Made by a program: the position numbers and the translations under genes | In this document: positions 17,976 through 27,488 of the stretch, piece by piece | Layout: every line of letters begins with the position of its first letter | Numbering within the stretch: position 1 is the first letter of the stretch | The notes under the pieces: generated by a model | Told to the model about the DNA's origin: nothing | Database searches by the model: none | Seen by the model: the letters and a program-made list of their open reading frames with translations, nothing else | DNA from: an uncultured Lachnospiraceae bacterium | GTDB taxonomy: Bacteria; Bacillota; Clostridia; Lachnospirales; Lachnospiraceae | Direction: 5' to 3' | Assembly (NCBI GenBank): GCA_910588815.1 | Contig: CAJUQY010000005.1 | Coordinates: 1 to 64,000 of the forward strand | DNA length: 64,000 nt

Positions 17976-19616
17976 TTAATTGTCTTCGGCGTCGGAGGCG
18001 GAAAGGCTGTAGCTCTTCTGGCGCTTCCTCGCCATCTCGTCGCTTTCCAGATATTCGTCGTAGGTGGTGATCTTATCGATCAGGCCGCCGGGAGTCAGTT
18101 CCATAATCCGGTTGGCTGTGGTCTGGACAAACTGGTGGTCATGGCAGGAGAAGAGCACCACGCCGGGATACTTGATCAGGGCATTGTTGAGGGCGGTGAT
18201 TGATTCCATATCCAGATGGTTGGTGGGTTCGTCCAGAATCAAGGTGTTGGTGGCCTGGATCATCATCTTGGAGAGCTGGCAGCGGACTTTCTCCCCTCCG
18301 GAGAGAACCTTCACCTTCTTCACGCCGTCGTCTCCCGCAAAGAGCATCCGCCCCAGGAAGCCGCGGACGTAGGTCACATCTTTTACCGGGGAGAACTGGG
18401 TCAGCCATTCGACGATGGTCAGGTCGTTGTCAAATTCGTTGGTATTATCCTTGGCGAAATAGGCCTGGGAGGTGGTGACACCCCATTTGTAGGTGCCCTC
18501 GTCCGGTTCCAGCTCTCCGGCCAGGATCTGGAAGAGAGTGGTCTTGGCAATCTCGTCGGAACCTACAAAGGCGACCTTGTCATTCCGTCCCAGAATAAAG
18601 GAAAGATTGTCGAGGACCTTTACGCCGTCCACGGTCTTGGAGAGGTTTTCCACCACCAGGACTTCGTTTCCGATCTCCCGTTCCGGACGGAAATCAATGT
18701 AGGGATATTTGCGGCTGGAGGGCCTGATCTCGTCCAGCTGAATCTTTTCGAGGGCACGCTTCCTGGAAGTGGCCTGCTTAGATTTGGAAGCGTTGGCCGA
18801 GAACCGCTGGATGAATTCCTGCAGTTCCTTGATCTTTTCTTCCTTCTTCTTGTTGGCCTCCTTCATCTGCTTGATCATCAGCTGGCTGGACTCGTACCAA
18901 AAATCGTAGTTTCCGGCGTAAAGCTGGATCTTTGCATAGTCGATGTCTGCGATATGGGTACAGACCTTATTCAAGAAATACCGGTCATGGGAAACCACGA
19001 TCACCGTGTTGTCAAAATTGATCAGAAATTCCTCCAGCCAGGCGATGGCATCCAGATCCAGATGGTTGGTGGGCTCGTCGAGGAGCAGGATATCGGGGTT
19101 TCCGAAGAGGGCCTGGGCAAGGAGTACCTTCACCTTGTCGTTGCCCACCAGATCTTTCATGAGAGAGTAATGGAGCTCCGGGCCGATTCCCAGGCCGTTT
19201 AAGAGAGTGGCGGCATCGGATTCCGCTTCCCAGCCGTTCATATTGGCAAACTCCGCCTCCAGGTCCGCCGCCCGGATGCCGTCCTCGTCGGAAAAGTCCG
19301 GCTTGGCGTAGATGGCGTCCTTCTCTTTCATGATCTCCACCAGACGGGGATTCCCCATCATGACCGTGTCAAGAACCACGCAGTCGTCGTATTTAAAATG
19401 ATCCTGCTGCAAGAAAGAAAGCCTCTGGCCGGGCGTAATGGCAATGTCCCCCTTGGTGGATTCCAGCTGGCCCGATAAAATCTTTAAAAATGTAGACTTC
19501 CCTGCGCCGTTGGCTCCGATCAAGCCGTAACAGTTTCCCTCCGTAAATTTGATGTTTACATCCTCGAAAAGCGCCTTTTTTCCAATGCGGAGCGTAATAT
19601 TATTCGCACTGATCAT
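17976..19616 (-). CDS. ABC-F ATPase (YbiT/YkpA-like)
   Basis: A soluble 546-residue protein with two ABC domains joined by a charged linker, as in ABC-F translation factors; no membrane segments. NBD1 has Walker [10 protein letters not shown] (34-42) and [14 protein letters not shown]2 has LSGGEKVR and [11 protein letters not shown]. The first signature is degenerate (LVGNDKVK in place of LSGGQ), and the second P-loop is degenerate (GSDEIAKTT, 352-360). These two halves meet in one composite site, so one ATP site looks canonical and the other does not. The gene is divergent from exoA. Confidence 0.85.
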   Translation of the reverse strand: MISANNITLRIGKKALFEDVNIKFTEGNCYGLIGANGAGKSTFLKILSGQLESTKGDIAITPGQRLSFLQQDHFKYDDCVVLDTVMMGNPRLVEIMKEKDAIYAKPDFSDEDGIRAADLEAEFANMNGWEAESDAATLLNGLGIGPELHYSLMKDLVGNDKVKVLLAQALFGNPDILLLDEPTNHLDLDAIAWLEEFLINFDNTVIVVSHDRYFLNKVCTHIADIDYAKIQLYAGNYDFWYESSQLMIKQMKEANKKKEEKIKELQEFIQRFSANASKSKQATSRKRALEKIQLDEIRPSSRKYPYIDFRPEREIGNEVLVVENLSKTVDGVKVLDNLSFILGRNDKVAFVGSDEIAKTTLFQILAGELEPDEGTYKWGVTTSQAYFAKDNTNEFDNDLTIVEWLTQFSPVKDVTYVRGFLGRMLFAGDDGVKKVKVLSGGEKVRCQLSKMMIQATNTLILDEPTNHLDMESITALNNALIKYPGVVLFSCHDHQFVQTTANRIMELTPGGLIDKITTYDEYLESDEMARKRQKSYSLSASDAEDN

Positions 19617-19721
19617 AAAAAAATCCTTTCTTTATTAAAAATAGTCCTAAAATGCCAATCACGACAAGTCTTATTTTACAGGAAATCCGGGATTTTGCAA
19701 GTGAAACTTTCTATATTTATG

Positions 19722-19750
19722 TTGAACGCGTCCCCGGTATCGTTTATAAT
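19722..19750 (+). promoter_or_regulatory. Promoter of exonuclease III operon
   Basis: TTGAAC (19722-19727) and a perfect TATAAT (19745-19750) with a 17-bp spacer. The start codon is only 20 nt beyond the -10, so the leader is very short and consists almost entirely of the CCGGAGGA ribosome site. Confidence 0.8.
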
Positions 19751-19769
19751 AAAATCCGGAGGAAAAAAT

Positions 19770-20531
19770 ATGGCAAAAAAAATGATCTCCTGGAACGTCA
19801 ACGGCCTCAGGGCCTGCGTGACCAAAGGATTCGAATCGTATTTCAAAGAGGCGGACGCGGATGTGTTCTGCCTGCAGGAAACAAAGCTTCAGGAAGGGCA
19901 GATCGATCTTCCCACGGAGGGGTATCATCAATTTTGGAACTATGCGGAAAAAAAGGGCTATTCCGGAACGGCGGTTTTTACGAAAGAAGAGCCCATTTCC
20001 GTTTTCTATGGCCTGGGGAACGAAAAGCATGACAAAGAGGGAAGGGTCATTACCCTGGAATATCCGGGGTATTACCTGGTGACCTGTTACACTCCCAACT
20101 CCCAGAACGAGCTGGCCAGGCTTCCCTACCGGCTGGAATGGGAAGACGCGTTCCTCGGCTATTTAAAAGGTCTGGAACAGAAAAAGCCGGTGATCTTCTG
20201 CGGAGATCTGAATGTGGCCCACAGGGAAATAGACCTGAAAAACCCGAAGAACAACCGGAAAAACGCCGGATTTACCGACGAAGAGCGGGGGAAGTTCACG
20301 GCGATTTTGGCTGCGGGCTTCATCGACACCTTCCGTTACTTTTATCCGGATCAGGAGGGGATCTACTCCTGGTGGTCCTATCGGTTTAAGGCCAGGGAGA
20401 AAAATGCCGGGTGGCGGATCGATTACTTCTGTGTCTCAGAGGCATTGAAAGACAGGCTGGCCGGCGCGGCTATCCATACGGAGGTTACAGGCTCCGACCA
20501 CTGTCCCGTGGAGCTTTTGATCGACCTATGA
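19770..20531 (+). CDS. exoA: Exodeoxyribonuclease III / AP endonuclease
   Basis: A 253-residue enzyme of the exonuclease-endonuclease-phosphatase fold that cuts DNA at abasic sites. Visible motifs are [16 protein letters not shown] (Mg ligand Glu), CGDLNVAH, the WWSYRF loop, WRIDYF and GSDHCPV with the catalytic histidine. The start at 19770 has GGAGGA upstream. Its stop overlaps the next start (ATGA), so it is coupled to the following ABC-F gene. Confidence 0.94.
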   Translation: MAKKMISWNVNGLRACVTKGFESYFKEADADVFCLQETKLQEGQIDLPTEGYHQFWNYAEKKGYSGTAVFTKEEPISVFYGLGNEKHDKEGRVITLEYPGYYLVTCYTPNSQNELARLPYRLEWEDAFLGYLKGLEQKKPVIFCGDLNVAHREIDLKNPKNNRKNAGFTDEERGKFTAILAAGFIDTFRYFYPDQEGIYSWWSYRFKAREKNAGWRIDYFCVSEALKDRLAGAAIHTEVTGSDHCPVELLIDL

Positions 20532-22357
20532 ACCTTTTGGCTATAGAGCACATGACCAAGGTCTACACAGAGCGGAGAATCTTTGACGATGCCTCCTTTT
20601 CCCTCGGGACAGGGGAGAAAGTGGGCGTCATCGGAATCAACGGCACCGGGAAGAGTACGCTCCTAAAGACAATCGCCGGACTTTCCGAACCGGACAAGGG
20701 AGAAGTGGTTCGGGGAAACGGGCTGACATTCTGCTACCTGCCCCAGACGCCGGCCTTCGACGGGACGAAGACCCTGCTGGCCTTTGTTCTCTCCGCGGTT
20801 TCCGGCAGGACGGCAGAGACGGACTGCTGGAATCTGGAAAGCCAGGCCAAGGCCATGTTAAACACCCTGGGAATGTCGGAGTACTCCCAGCCCATGGGAG
20901 AATTGTCCGGCGGCCAGAGAAAGCGGGCAGCCCTGGCGGCGGCGCTTCTTTCAGAGGCAGACGTGCTGGTTTTGGACGAGCCCACCAACCACCTGGACGT
21001 CGAGATGGCCGGGTGGCTGGAAGACTATCTGAAACGGTACAGAGGCGCCCTGGTCATGGTGACCCATGACCGGTATTTCCTGGACAGTGTCTGCAACCGG
21101 ATCGTAGAGCTGGATAAGGGGAAACTCTACAGCTATGCGGGAGAATACTCTGTGTTTTTAAAACTAAAAGCAGAGCGGGAGGCCATGGCCCAGGCGGCGG
21201 AGCGGAAGCGGCAGAGCCTTCTGCGGACGGAGCTTGCCTGGATGATGCGGGGGGCCAGGGCCAGATCCACCAAACAGAAAGCCCATATCAGACGGTTTGA
21301 AGAGCTTCGGGATCAGAAAGGGCCGGAGTCGGACGGAAACGTAGAGCTCGGCTCTGTAAAAAGCAGGCTGGGTAAGACTACCATAGAGCTTCACGGCATC
21401 TCGAAAGGATATGGGAGAAAGGAACTGATTCGGTATTTTACCTACATTTTTCTGAAAAATGACCGGGTGGGAATTACGGGGCCAAACGGCTGTGGAAAGA
21501 CCACTCTGATGAGGATGATCCTGGGGCTTACGGCGGCCGATTCCGGAGAAGTGGTTGTGGGGCAGACTGTAAAGACCGGTTATTTTTCCCAGGAAAACGA
21601 ATTCATGGACTTAAACCTCAAGGTGATCGACTATATCCGGAATGCAGCGGAATATGTGGTGACCGAGGAGGGGAGCGTGAGCGCCTCCAAGATGCTGGAA
21701 CGGTTTTTATTTCCGCCGGATATCCAGCACACTGCCATCGGGCGGTTGTCCGGCGGCGAGAGGCGGCGGCTGTACCTTCTGCGGGTCTTGATGGAGGCGC
21801 CCAATGTGCTGATTTTGGATGAGCCGACCAACGACCTGGATATCCGGACCCTGATGGTTCTGGAAGATTATCTGGACCGTTTCCCCGGGATTGTAATAAC
21901 CGTGTCCCATGACCGCTATTTTCTGGACCGGGTGGCCAGACGGATCCTGGCCTTTGAAGAAAACGGAGCCATCCGTCAGTACGAGGGCGGTTATACTGAC
22001 TACGAGGCAGCCGTAACGCTGCGCCGTGAAACCGAGAAGAAGGCGCCGGTACCCGGGGAAAAGCGCACTCAGGAAGCGAAAAAGGCGCAGGAGGGGCGGA
22101 CCCGGACGAAAAAATTAAAATTCACTTACCAGGAGCAGCGGGATTTCGAGACCATAGAAGAGGAGATCCGCCAACTGGAGGAGGCAGTCGGAGAAAAAGA
22201 GACCGCCATAGAAGAAGCGGCTTCCGATTACGCAGCCTTAAGCCTGCTGATGGAGGAAAAGGCAGAGCTGGAGGAGGCGCTGGAAGAGAAAATGGAACGG
22301 TGGATGTATCTGGAAGAACTGGCAGGAAAGATTGCAGCAGGAGAGACAGCGGGATAA
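20528..22357 (+). CDS. ABC-F ATPase (Uup-like)
   Basis: A 609-residue twin-ABC protein without membrane segments. Both ATP sites look intact: Walker [10 protein letters not shown] and GPNGCGKTT, signatures LSGGQRKR and LSGGERRR, Walker B with DEPTNHLD and DEPTNDLD. The last ~80 residues form a charged coiled coil ([18 protein letters not shown]), as in Uup, which binds DNA or the ribosome. Translational coupling to exoA is consistent with a DNA-transaction role, but ABC-F members also act on ribosomes. Confidence 0.87.
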   Translation: MNLLAIEHMTKVYTERRIFDDASFSLGTGEKVGVIGINGTGKSTLLKTIAGLSEPDKGEVVRGNGLTFCYLPQTPAFDGTKTLLAFVLSAVSGRTAETDCWNLESQAKAMLNTLGMSEYSQPMGELSGGQRKRAALAAALLSEADVLVLDEPTNHLDVEMAGWLEDYLKRYRGALVMVTHDRYFLDSVCNRIVELDKGKLYSYAGEYSVFLKLKAEREAMAQAAERKRQSLLRTELAWMMRGARARSTKQKAHIRRFEELRDQKGPESDGNVELGSVKSRLGKTTIELHGISKGYGRKELIRYFTYIFLKNDRVGITGPNGCGKTTLMRMILGLTAADSGEVVVGQTVKTGYFSQENEFMDLNLKVIDYIRNAAEYVVTEEGSVSASKMLERFLFPPDIQHTAIGRLSGGERRRLYLLRVLMEAPNVLILDEPTNDLDIRTLMVLEDYLDRFPGIVITVSHDRYFLDRVARRILAFEENGAIRQYEGGYTDYEAAVTLRRETEKKAPVPGEKRTQEAKKAQEGRTRTKKLKFTYQEQRDFETIEEEIRQLEEAVGEKETAIEEAASDYAALSLLMEEKAELEEALEEKMERWMYLEELAGKIAAGETAG

Positions 22358-22388
22358 ACGCTTTAGCGTGACGACAAGGAGGAAAAAC

Positions 22389-24185
22389 GTGGGAAAGATA
22401 AAAGCAGAGGCGAAAGGGGCAAGGCCGTTTCCCTTGGGTACAAGGGTAGAAAATGGCCGGGTATATGTATCGTTTGTGTCAGAGCTTGAGGGAACAGCCA
22501 GACTTCATTTATACAGGAGGGGCAGAGGGAGGGAGACGGGCGTATTTGTTTTTCCTGAGGCGTGCAGACTGGGGGACATCCGGTACATGACCCTTACCGG
22601 CTTCGATCCTGCGGTTTTTGAATACAGTCTTTCCGTGGACGGATGTCCCGTTCCGGACAAGTGTGCGGCGGTGGTGACCGGGCGGGAAAAGTGGGGAGAG
22701 CCCGGCGGCCCTGTCCGTTACGGTTTTTTAAGAGAAGGCTTTGACTGGGAGGGGGACCGTGCGCCCGGCTACACCTTTGCGGACACAGTGATCTACAGAC
22801 TCCATGTGCGGGGGTTTACCAAGCACCCTTCCTCCGGCGTGAAGAACAAAGGTACCTTTGCCGGGATCATCGAAAAGATTCCATATCTGAAAAGCCTTGG
22901 AATCACCATGGCGGAGCTCATGATGCCGGACGAATTCGTGGAGGCGGCAGGGGACGGAAAGCTCAATTATTGGGGCTATGGCCCGGCATGCTGCTTTGCG
23001 CCGAAGGCATCCTACTGCGTCAAAGGCGGGAGGGAGCAGTCTCCGGACATCCAGTTTAAGGAGCTTATAAAGGCATTCCATAAAAACGGGATAGAGGTCG
23101 CCGTGGAACTCTATTTCGGGCCGGATATGAGCACTTCCCTGCAGCTGGCCTGCCTTGGCCACTGGGCACAGGAGTACCACGTGGACGGCATCCACATATC
23201 CGGGAATTTTGACAGCCGGGCGGCGGCGACGGATCCGGCTCTCGCAAAGGTCAAGCTTTTCGCGGGGGATTTCTGTGGAGGGGAGTGGGGGGGGAAGCGC
23301 CATCTGGCCTGCTACCGGGACGACTTCCTGACAGACATGCGCCGTCTGTTGAAGGGGGACGAGGACATGCTCCAGTCGGCCGCATATCAGATGCGGGAGA
23401 ACGGCGGAACCTTGGGCAAGGTCAATTTTATGGCCAACACCAACGGATTTACCATGGCCGATATGGTTTCCTATGACAGAAAGCACAACGAGGCCAACGG
23501 AGAAAACGGAAGGGACGGCTCTGATTACAACTACAGCTGGAACTGCGGCACGGAGGGACCTGTGCGGAAAAAGCGGATCCTGGAGCTTCGCAAAAAACAG
23601 CTCCGCAATGCCTGGACCCTTCTTCTGACAGCCCAGGGGATGCCTCTCATTCTGGCTGGAGACGAATGGGGGAATTCCCAGGACGGGAACAACAACGCCT
23701 ATTGCCAGGACAATCCCACAGGCTGGGTGAATTGGAAAGGAGGAAAATTCGGAGAGGATATCTTCCGGTTTGCCTCCTACATGCTCCGGTTCCGGAAGGT
23801 GCATCCTATGCTCCACAAAGAAGGCGGCCTCAGGGGAATGGATTACCTGGGCGTGGGCAGTCCGGATTTTTCCGTCCACGGCGAATCACCCTGGTATCCC
23901 CAGTATGAGGCTTACCGGAGACAGCTGGGATTTTATTACAGCGGGAAATTTGCCGGGGATGCGGATCTCTACCTGATGCTCAACATGCACTGGGAGCCCC
24001 ATACCTTCTCCATTCCCCATACGGACGGTATTTGGCGTCTGGCAGTGGATACCTCCAAAGAGGCTCAGAACGGGATCTTTGAGGGAACAGAACCCCTGGA
24101 AGACCAGGAGACCTTCGAGATGGAGGCCAGGAGCGTCGTGATCCTGGTATCCGACGGAGAAAAAAGAGAAGAAGCGAGGAAATGA
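22389..24185 (+). CDS. GlgX/isoamylase-like GH13 protein lacking the catalytic triad
   Basis: A 598-residue protein with an N-terminal beta-sandwich-like part and a GH13 barrel close to glycogen debranching enzymes (HVRGFTKH, KHNEANGENGRDG, GDEWGNSQDGNNNAYCQDN). By-eye alignment with E. coli GlgX shows the nucleophile Asp of VDGFRFDL replaced by Ser271 (VDGIHIS). The acid/base Glu of LIAEPW is replaced by Gly293 (LFAGDF). The third Asp of VTAHDGF is replaced by Asn352 (MANTNGF). It is therefore probably not a hydrolase but a glycan-binding or regulatory relative. The start is GTG at 22389 with AAGGAGG 6 nt upstream. It overlaps the TraX-like gene. Confidence 0.8.
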   Translation: MGKIKAEAKGARPFPLGTRVENGRVYVSFVSELEGTARLHLYRRGRGRETGVFVFPEACRLGDIRYMTLTGFDPAVFEYSLSVDGCPVPDKCAAVVTGREKWGEPGGPVRYGFLREGFDWEGDRAPGYTFADTVIYRLHVRGFTKHPSSGVKNKGTFAGIIEKIPYLKSLGITMAELMMPDEFVEAAGDGKLNYWGYGPACCFAPKASYCVKGGREQSPDIQFKELIKAFHKNGIEVAVELYFGPDMSTSLQLACLGHWAQEYHVDGIHISGNFDSRAAATDPALAKVKLFAGDFCGGEWGGKRHLACYRDDFLTDMRRLLKGDEDMLQSAAYQMRENGGTLGKVNFMANTNGFTMADMVSYDRKHNEANGENGRDGSDYNYSWNCGTEGPVRKKRILELRKKQLRNAWTLLLTAQGMPLILAGDEWGNSQDGNNNAYCQDNPTGWVNWKGGKFGEDIFRFASYMLRFRKVHPMLHKEGGLRGMDYLGVGSPDFSVHGESPWYPQYEAYRRQLGFYYSGKFAGDADLYLMLNMHWEPHTFSIPHTDGIWRLAVDTSKEAQNGIFEGTEPLEDQETFEMEARSVVILVSDGEKREEARK

Positions 24186-24898
24186 GAGGTATGGAAGGAA
24201 AGAAGATATTGAGCGGCAGAACCTTAAAATGGATTGCCACCGTCACCATGTTCATTGACCATTTGGGGCTGGTGCTCTCGGCGGGGGTTGCGGAAGAGAT
24301 CTGGAGAACCATGCGGATCATCGGACGGCTCGCCTTCCCGATCTTCTGTTTTCTTCTGGCAGAAGGCTTTTACCATACCCGGAACGCAAAAAAGTACCTG
24401 CTCAGGCTGGGGCTCTTCGCCCTGGTCTCCGAGCTGCCCTTCGATCTGGTGGTGTTCCGGAGGCTTTGGTACATGGACTACCAGAACGTGTTTTTCACCC
24501 TGTTCATCGGCCTTTTGCTCCTCTATCTGTATAATCGGTTCCTTGCAAACACACAGCCCATCTATGCCATCATGGCTGTGGTCTCCATGCTGTGCCTGGC
24601 CTTTGTGGTGCACTGTGATTACGGGGCAGAGGGAGTGTTCATGATCTTTCTGTTTTATTATTTCCGCTTCCGCCCCATGGCCATGTGCATAAGCGTGGGC
24701 CTGCTCATTGTCTTCATGGGCGGGTTGGAGATCTATGCCCTGGCGGCCCTTCCCCTCATTCTTCTCTATAACGGAGAAAGAGGGGGCAGGCCGCTGGAAA
24801 GCAGGGCGGGAAAACTGGCCGGACAGTATTTTTTCTACTGCTTTTACCCGGTTCACCTGATGTTATTGGCCATATTGGACCGGATTCTATTCCTGTAG
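24182..24898 (+). CDS. TraX-family multipass membrane protein
   Basis: A 238-residue membrane protein with about seven hydrophobic segments. MFIDHLGLV, RIIGRLAFPIFCFLLAEGFYHTRN, SELPFDL and the final FYPVHLMLLAIL match the TraX family, which includes the F-pilin acetylase; chromosomal Firmicutes members have no known substrate. The start overlaps the preceding GH13 stop by 4 nt, which suggests joint expression. An acyltransferase role on a surface polymer is inference. Confidence 0.8.
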   Translation: MRGMEGKKILSGRTLKWIATVTMFIDHLGLVLSAGVAEEIWRTMRIIGRLAFPIFCFLLAEGFYHTRNAKKYLLRLGLFALVSELPFDLVVFRRLWYMDYQNVFFTLFIGLLLLYLYNRFLANTQPIYAIMAVVSMLCLAFVVHCDYGAEGVFMIFLFYYFRFRPMAMCISVGLLIVFMGGLEIYALAALPLILLYNGERGGRPLESRAGKLAGQYFFYCFYPVHLMLLAILDRILFL

Positions 24899-24906
24899 CC
24901 GGACAG

Positions 24907-25362
24907 TCACCGGATTTTCCCGTCCAGAAACGCATTCAGGATATTTTGAGGCGCATCATAATAAAAGCTGCTGTTGTAGTCGTCGATCTTCTCACTTACA
25001 AAGGAATGATATGCCTCGAACAGTGCATCAACGACAGGGATTTCTTTTTCCCTGGCGATGCCCAGGATAAGACGCTTGTAAACCTTGCCCATGTCCCAGT
25101 GGCTGGGAATGGCGTATCGAGCGGCGGAAACATTGTCGAAAGTTCCATCTTTGATTTCGGCTTTTTCAATGAAATCCTCACAGACCCGGTTCAGGTTGTC
25201 GCTGTGATACACGTCGGCCAGATTATAGATTTTTTCTATGGAAGCCCGCCCCAGTGCGTCCACGACATCGGATCGTCTGTTTTTTGTTTTTCGGGAAATA
25301 GCTTCGATCAGACTACAGGTAAAAAAAAGATCGTTGTCCTTCTGACATTCCCTTCCGATCAT
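24907..25362 (-). CDS. DUF3791-like protein, partner of the DUF3990 protein
   Basis: A 151-residue acidic protein. Its first ~65 residues (LFFTCSLIEAISRKTKNRRSDVVDALG) resemble DUF3791. The rest (IPSHWDMGKVYKRLI, SEKIDDYNSSFYYDAP) is a second conserved region of unknown function. The start at 25362 is set by GGGAGGTGAAGC, and it overlaps the stop of the upstream DUF3990 gene by 4 nt. The fixed pairing with DUF3990 in many genomes suggests an antitoxin or accessory role, by inference only. Confidence 0.6.
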   Translation of the reverse strand: MIGRECQKDNDLFFTCSLIEAISRKTKNRRSDVVDALGRASIEKIYNLADVYHSDNLNRVCEDFIEKAEIKDGTFDNVSAARYAIPSHWDMGKVYKRLILGIAREKEIPVVDALFEAYHSFVSEKIDDYNSSFYYDAPQNILNAFLDGKIR

Positions 25363-25823
25363 AGCTTCACCTCCCCGCAGGATATAAAATTCAGACATTT
25401 CAGGGCTTTTTCACTGCAGAAACTGATTTGATGGGTCGGATATTTAAATTTTGCCAATGCCCAGAACTGTTCCCTGGTAATGACGCCGTCCATATAGTCG
25501 GCAACATAATTATAAATTTGATCATTGGCCATTGCGCCGATTACCATGTCGTGGCGATGGGGAATGCCGTAGCGGCAGTTGATAATAAAATCCAGCCATT
25601 CTTCCGTCATTTCACCGAACTCCAGAATGTCTAACCGGGTATCCATGCGGACGGTGTAAATATTTACCATGGGCGTATCATACCTTCTCGCCCAGCGTTC
25701 CGCCTGTTCCCGGATGATGGTGCAGTAAAAGCCGGCGCCAAAATCCTTTGTATTTTTACCATGAATGATCTTTGGGTGTTCCACGGCAGTGTAACTGCCG
25801 TGGTAGACAGTCATGATTCCCAT
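25359..25823 (-). CDS. DUF3990 protein, possible ADP-ribosyltransferase-fold toxin
   Basis: A 154-residue protein with YHGSYTAVEHP, KDFGAGFYCTIIREQAERWARR, and QISFCSEKALKCLNF, the conserved blocks of DUF3990. The GxGFYxT...A..WA block resembles the NAD-binding core of ADP-ribosyltransferase-fold toxins. A catalytic Glu cannot be placed with certainty. It lies 46 bp downstream of luxS on the same strand, so it is probably expressed with it, and it is translationally coupled to the DUF3791 gene. Confidence 0.65.
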   Translation of the reverse strand: MGIMTVYHGSYTAVEHPKIIHGKNTKDFGAGFYCTIIREQAERWARRYDTPMVNIYTVRMDTRLDILEFGEMTEEWLDFIINCRYGIPHRHDMVIGAMANDQIYNYVADYMDGVITREQFWALAKFKYPTHQISFCSEKALKCLNFISCGEVKL

Positions 25824-25869
25824 AAATCCCTAACCTTTCCGGCTTCAGATGCCGTATCGTCGATCTTTG

Positions 25870-26349
25870 TCATTCCGGATAAACCAGCCGTTCTTCTCCG
25901 ATATTTTCCAGCACTTCGCTTAGATAACGGTCTGCCAGATAATTGGCCATGGGAAGATTCATGTCCAGATAATTGCCGCAGTCCCTGGCCCTGGCGCCGG
26001 GCACTTCTTCACTGAAATCCCGGATAAAGGCGAACATTTCCTTCATAAGCGGTACAATGTCCCTCGACTCGTAGTCCCCGGCCAGCAGAAGATAACAGCC
26101 GGTCCGGCAGCCCATGGGGCCAAAATAAATGGTCCTGCTTCCATAGACAGGATGGTTCCGGAGGAAGGTGGCTCCCAAGTGTTCGATGGTATGTAGCTCC
26201 GCCGTGTTCATGACCGGCTCATAGTTTGGGCGGGTCATGCGGATGTCGAAAGTGGTTATGACGTTGTCCCCCACATGATCCTTGCGGGAAACGTAAAGAC
26301 CCGGAAGAAGGGTCAGGTGGTTTACGGTAAAGCTGGCGATTTTTTCCAT
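25870..26349 (-). CDS. luxS: S-ribosylhomocysteine lyase
   Basis: Cleaves S-ribosylhomocysteine to homocysteine and DPD, the autoinducer-2 precursor, in the activated methyl cycle. The 159-residue protein has the metal-binding HTIEH, the FGPMGCRTGCYL active-site cysteine segment, and the distal cysteine in RARDCGNY. The start at 26349 is set by GGAAAGGATC; an upstream TTG is less likely. It is transcribed from a good promoter and is followed by the DUF3990/DUF3791 pair. Confidence 0.95.
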   Translation of the reverse strand: MEKIASFTVNHLTLLPGLYVSRKDHVGDNVITTFDIRMTRPNYEPVMNTAELHTIEHLGATFLRNHPVYGSRTIYFGPMGCRTGCYLLLAGDYESRDIVPLMKEMFAFIRDFSEEVPGARARDCGNYLDMNLPMANYLADRYLSEVLENIGEERLVYPE

Positions 26350-26417
26350 GATGATGATCCTTTCCAATGAGAATTTTTTCTGTGAGATGCGAGCGGATAT
26401 CCCCTCGCCATTCCTAT

Positions 26418-26446
26418 AGTATAACGAAAGTGGAAAAGAAGGGCAA
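26418..26446 (-). promoter_or_regulatory. Promoter of luxS
   Basis: On the minus strand TTGCCC (26446-26441) and TATACT (26423-26418) are separated by 17 bp. A GCGAG/CTCGC stem (about 26390-26409) lies in the leader and may affect expression. Confidence 0.7.
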
Positions 26447-26525
26447 GAGAAAATGAGAAAAGCCCTGCAATTCTAAAAAAAATCTTAAGACAACCCCTGT
26501 TTTCTAAAAAAAATATAAAAAAATA

Positions 26526-26554
26526 TTGAAAAAACATAAATACTTTGATATTAT
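26526..26554 (+). promoter_or_regulatory. Promoter of the small-protein/cstA unit
   Basis: TTGAAA (26526-26531) and TATTAT (26549-26554) with a 17-bp spacer, inside a very AT-rich stretch (26470-26580). The downstream gene starts at 26593 with AGGAG upstream. Confidence 0.65.
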
Positions 26555-26592
26555 ATTAAAGTCAAATTGGAAAGATTTAGGAGTGTAAAGCA

Positions 26593-26964
26593 TTGAAGTT
26601 CTATCCCTTGAAAGAAGCAGAGAAAAATCAGGAGGTCCTGGCGGCCGAATATAGAGAAGCCAGGGAGATCGGCGTGGTGAAACTGGGAGATACGCACCTG
26701 TATTTTAAAAAGGGCCGGAAGATTTATTATATTCCCTATCTCTGTATCCGGCGGGCATTCCGACGGGTGATGTTGGTTCCGGCGAAGCTTTGCTGCGGGA
26801 AGGGGGAGCTTCAGGTGGAAAACCTTGTGATCTGCTCGGAGACGGAAGAGCTGGCCCAGATCGGGCTCCCGGGGACCAGGGCGGCAAAAGGGATGATGGA
26901 AGAGTTGAAAAAACGGATTCCGGACGCGGATTTTACGGCGAAGCCTGCGGAAAAAGCAAAATAA
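26593..26964 (+). CDS. Conserved small protein of unknown function
   Basis: A 123-residue basic soluble protein that begins at a TTG codon with AGGAG 9 nt upstream. A beta-rich core is suggested by VVKLGDTHLYFKKGRKIYYIPY, and a Lys/Ala-rich tail ends it. I do not recognise a family. It is followed 13 bp later by another unknown gene and then cstA, apparently one unit. Confidence 0.6.
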   Translation: MKFYPLKEAEKNQEVLAAEYREAREIGVVKLGDTHLYFKKGRKIYYIPYLCIRRAFRRVMLVPAKLCCGKGELQVENLVICSETEELAQIGLPGTRAAKGMMEELKKRIPDADFTAKPAEKAK

Positions 26965-26977
26965 AAGGAGTAGGGAT

Positions 26978-27469
26978 ATGGAGATGACAGAAGCGCTTGG
27001 GAAGCTGCTCCGTTCCTTTGAGAGGTATTACGATGTCCGCCGGGAACAGGTGACGGAGCCTTTTGCGGCGGAGGCGGAGTTTTCCCTTCACGACGAGCAG
27101 TACTTTCTGGTGAAGAGCGCAAGGCTTGCGGAAGCTGATTCCAAAGAATACGTCTATTTTGCCACGGCGGACCGGCTGGATGGAATCGGATTTGCAGCCC
27201 TCGACAGGGCGGCCTGGGAGAAAGGCCTTGCCCGTGTAAAGCCTCATGCAAACCACCGGAACACGGACATTGTTCTGGTGATCCTGGCGGATCACATCGA
27301 GGAGTCCGTATTCTCCGCGATTCCGAAAACCAGGCATTACAAGAGCTACCGTCTCGGTTTTCAGGGATGGAGCCATTACCGCTTGATTGCCGTCGAGCTT
27401 TCCTCCGGGCGAACGGCCGCAAACCGCCAGGGTCAAAGCCTGAGGAAGCTTGTTAGCAATATATTCTAA
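26978..27469 (+). CDS. Conserved protein of unknown function upstream of cstA
   Basis: A 163-residue soluble protein with no signal peptide or membrane segment. The RSFERYYDV start, the VKSARLAEADSKEYVYFAT block and the HYKSYRLGFQGWSHYRLIAVEL end look like a conserved compact domain, but I cannot name the family. AAAGGAG precedes the start. The position directly before cstA suggests shared expression; any functional link is inference. Confidence 0.6.
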   Translation: MEMTEALGKLLRSFERYYDVRREQVTEPFAAEAEFSLHDEQYFLVKSARLAEADSKEYVYFATADRLDGIGFAALDRAAWEKGLARVKPHANHRNTDIVLVILADHIEESVFSAIPKTRHYKSYRLGFQGWSHYRLIAVELSSGRTAANRQGQSLRKLVSNIF

Positions 27470-27488
27470 AAAAGAAGGAGAATGAAAC

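Noticed and set aside
18216..19202. 328-codon plus-strand frame opposite the YbiT-like gene
   Set aside because: Antisense of a highly conserved ABC-F ATPase and without a ribosome site.
22728..23879. 383-codon minus-strand frame opposite the GH13 gene
   Set aside because: It is an antisense shadow of a GC-rich gene with strong codon bias and has no recognisable domain.
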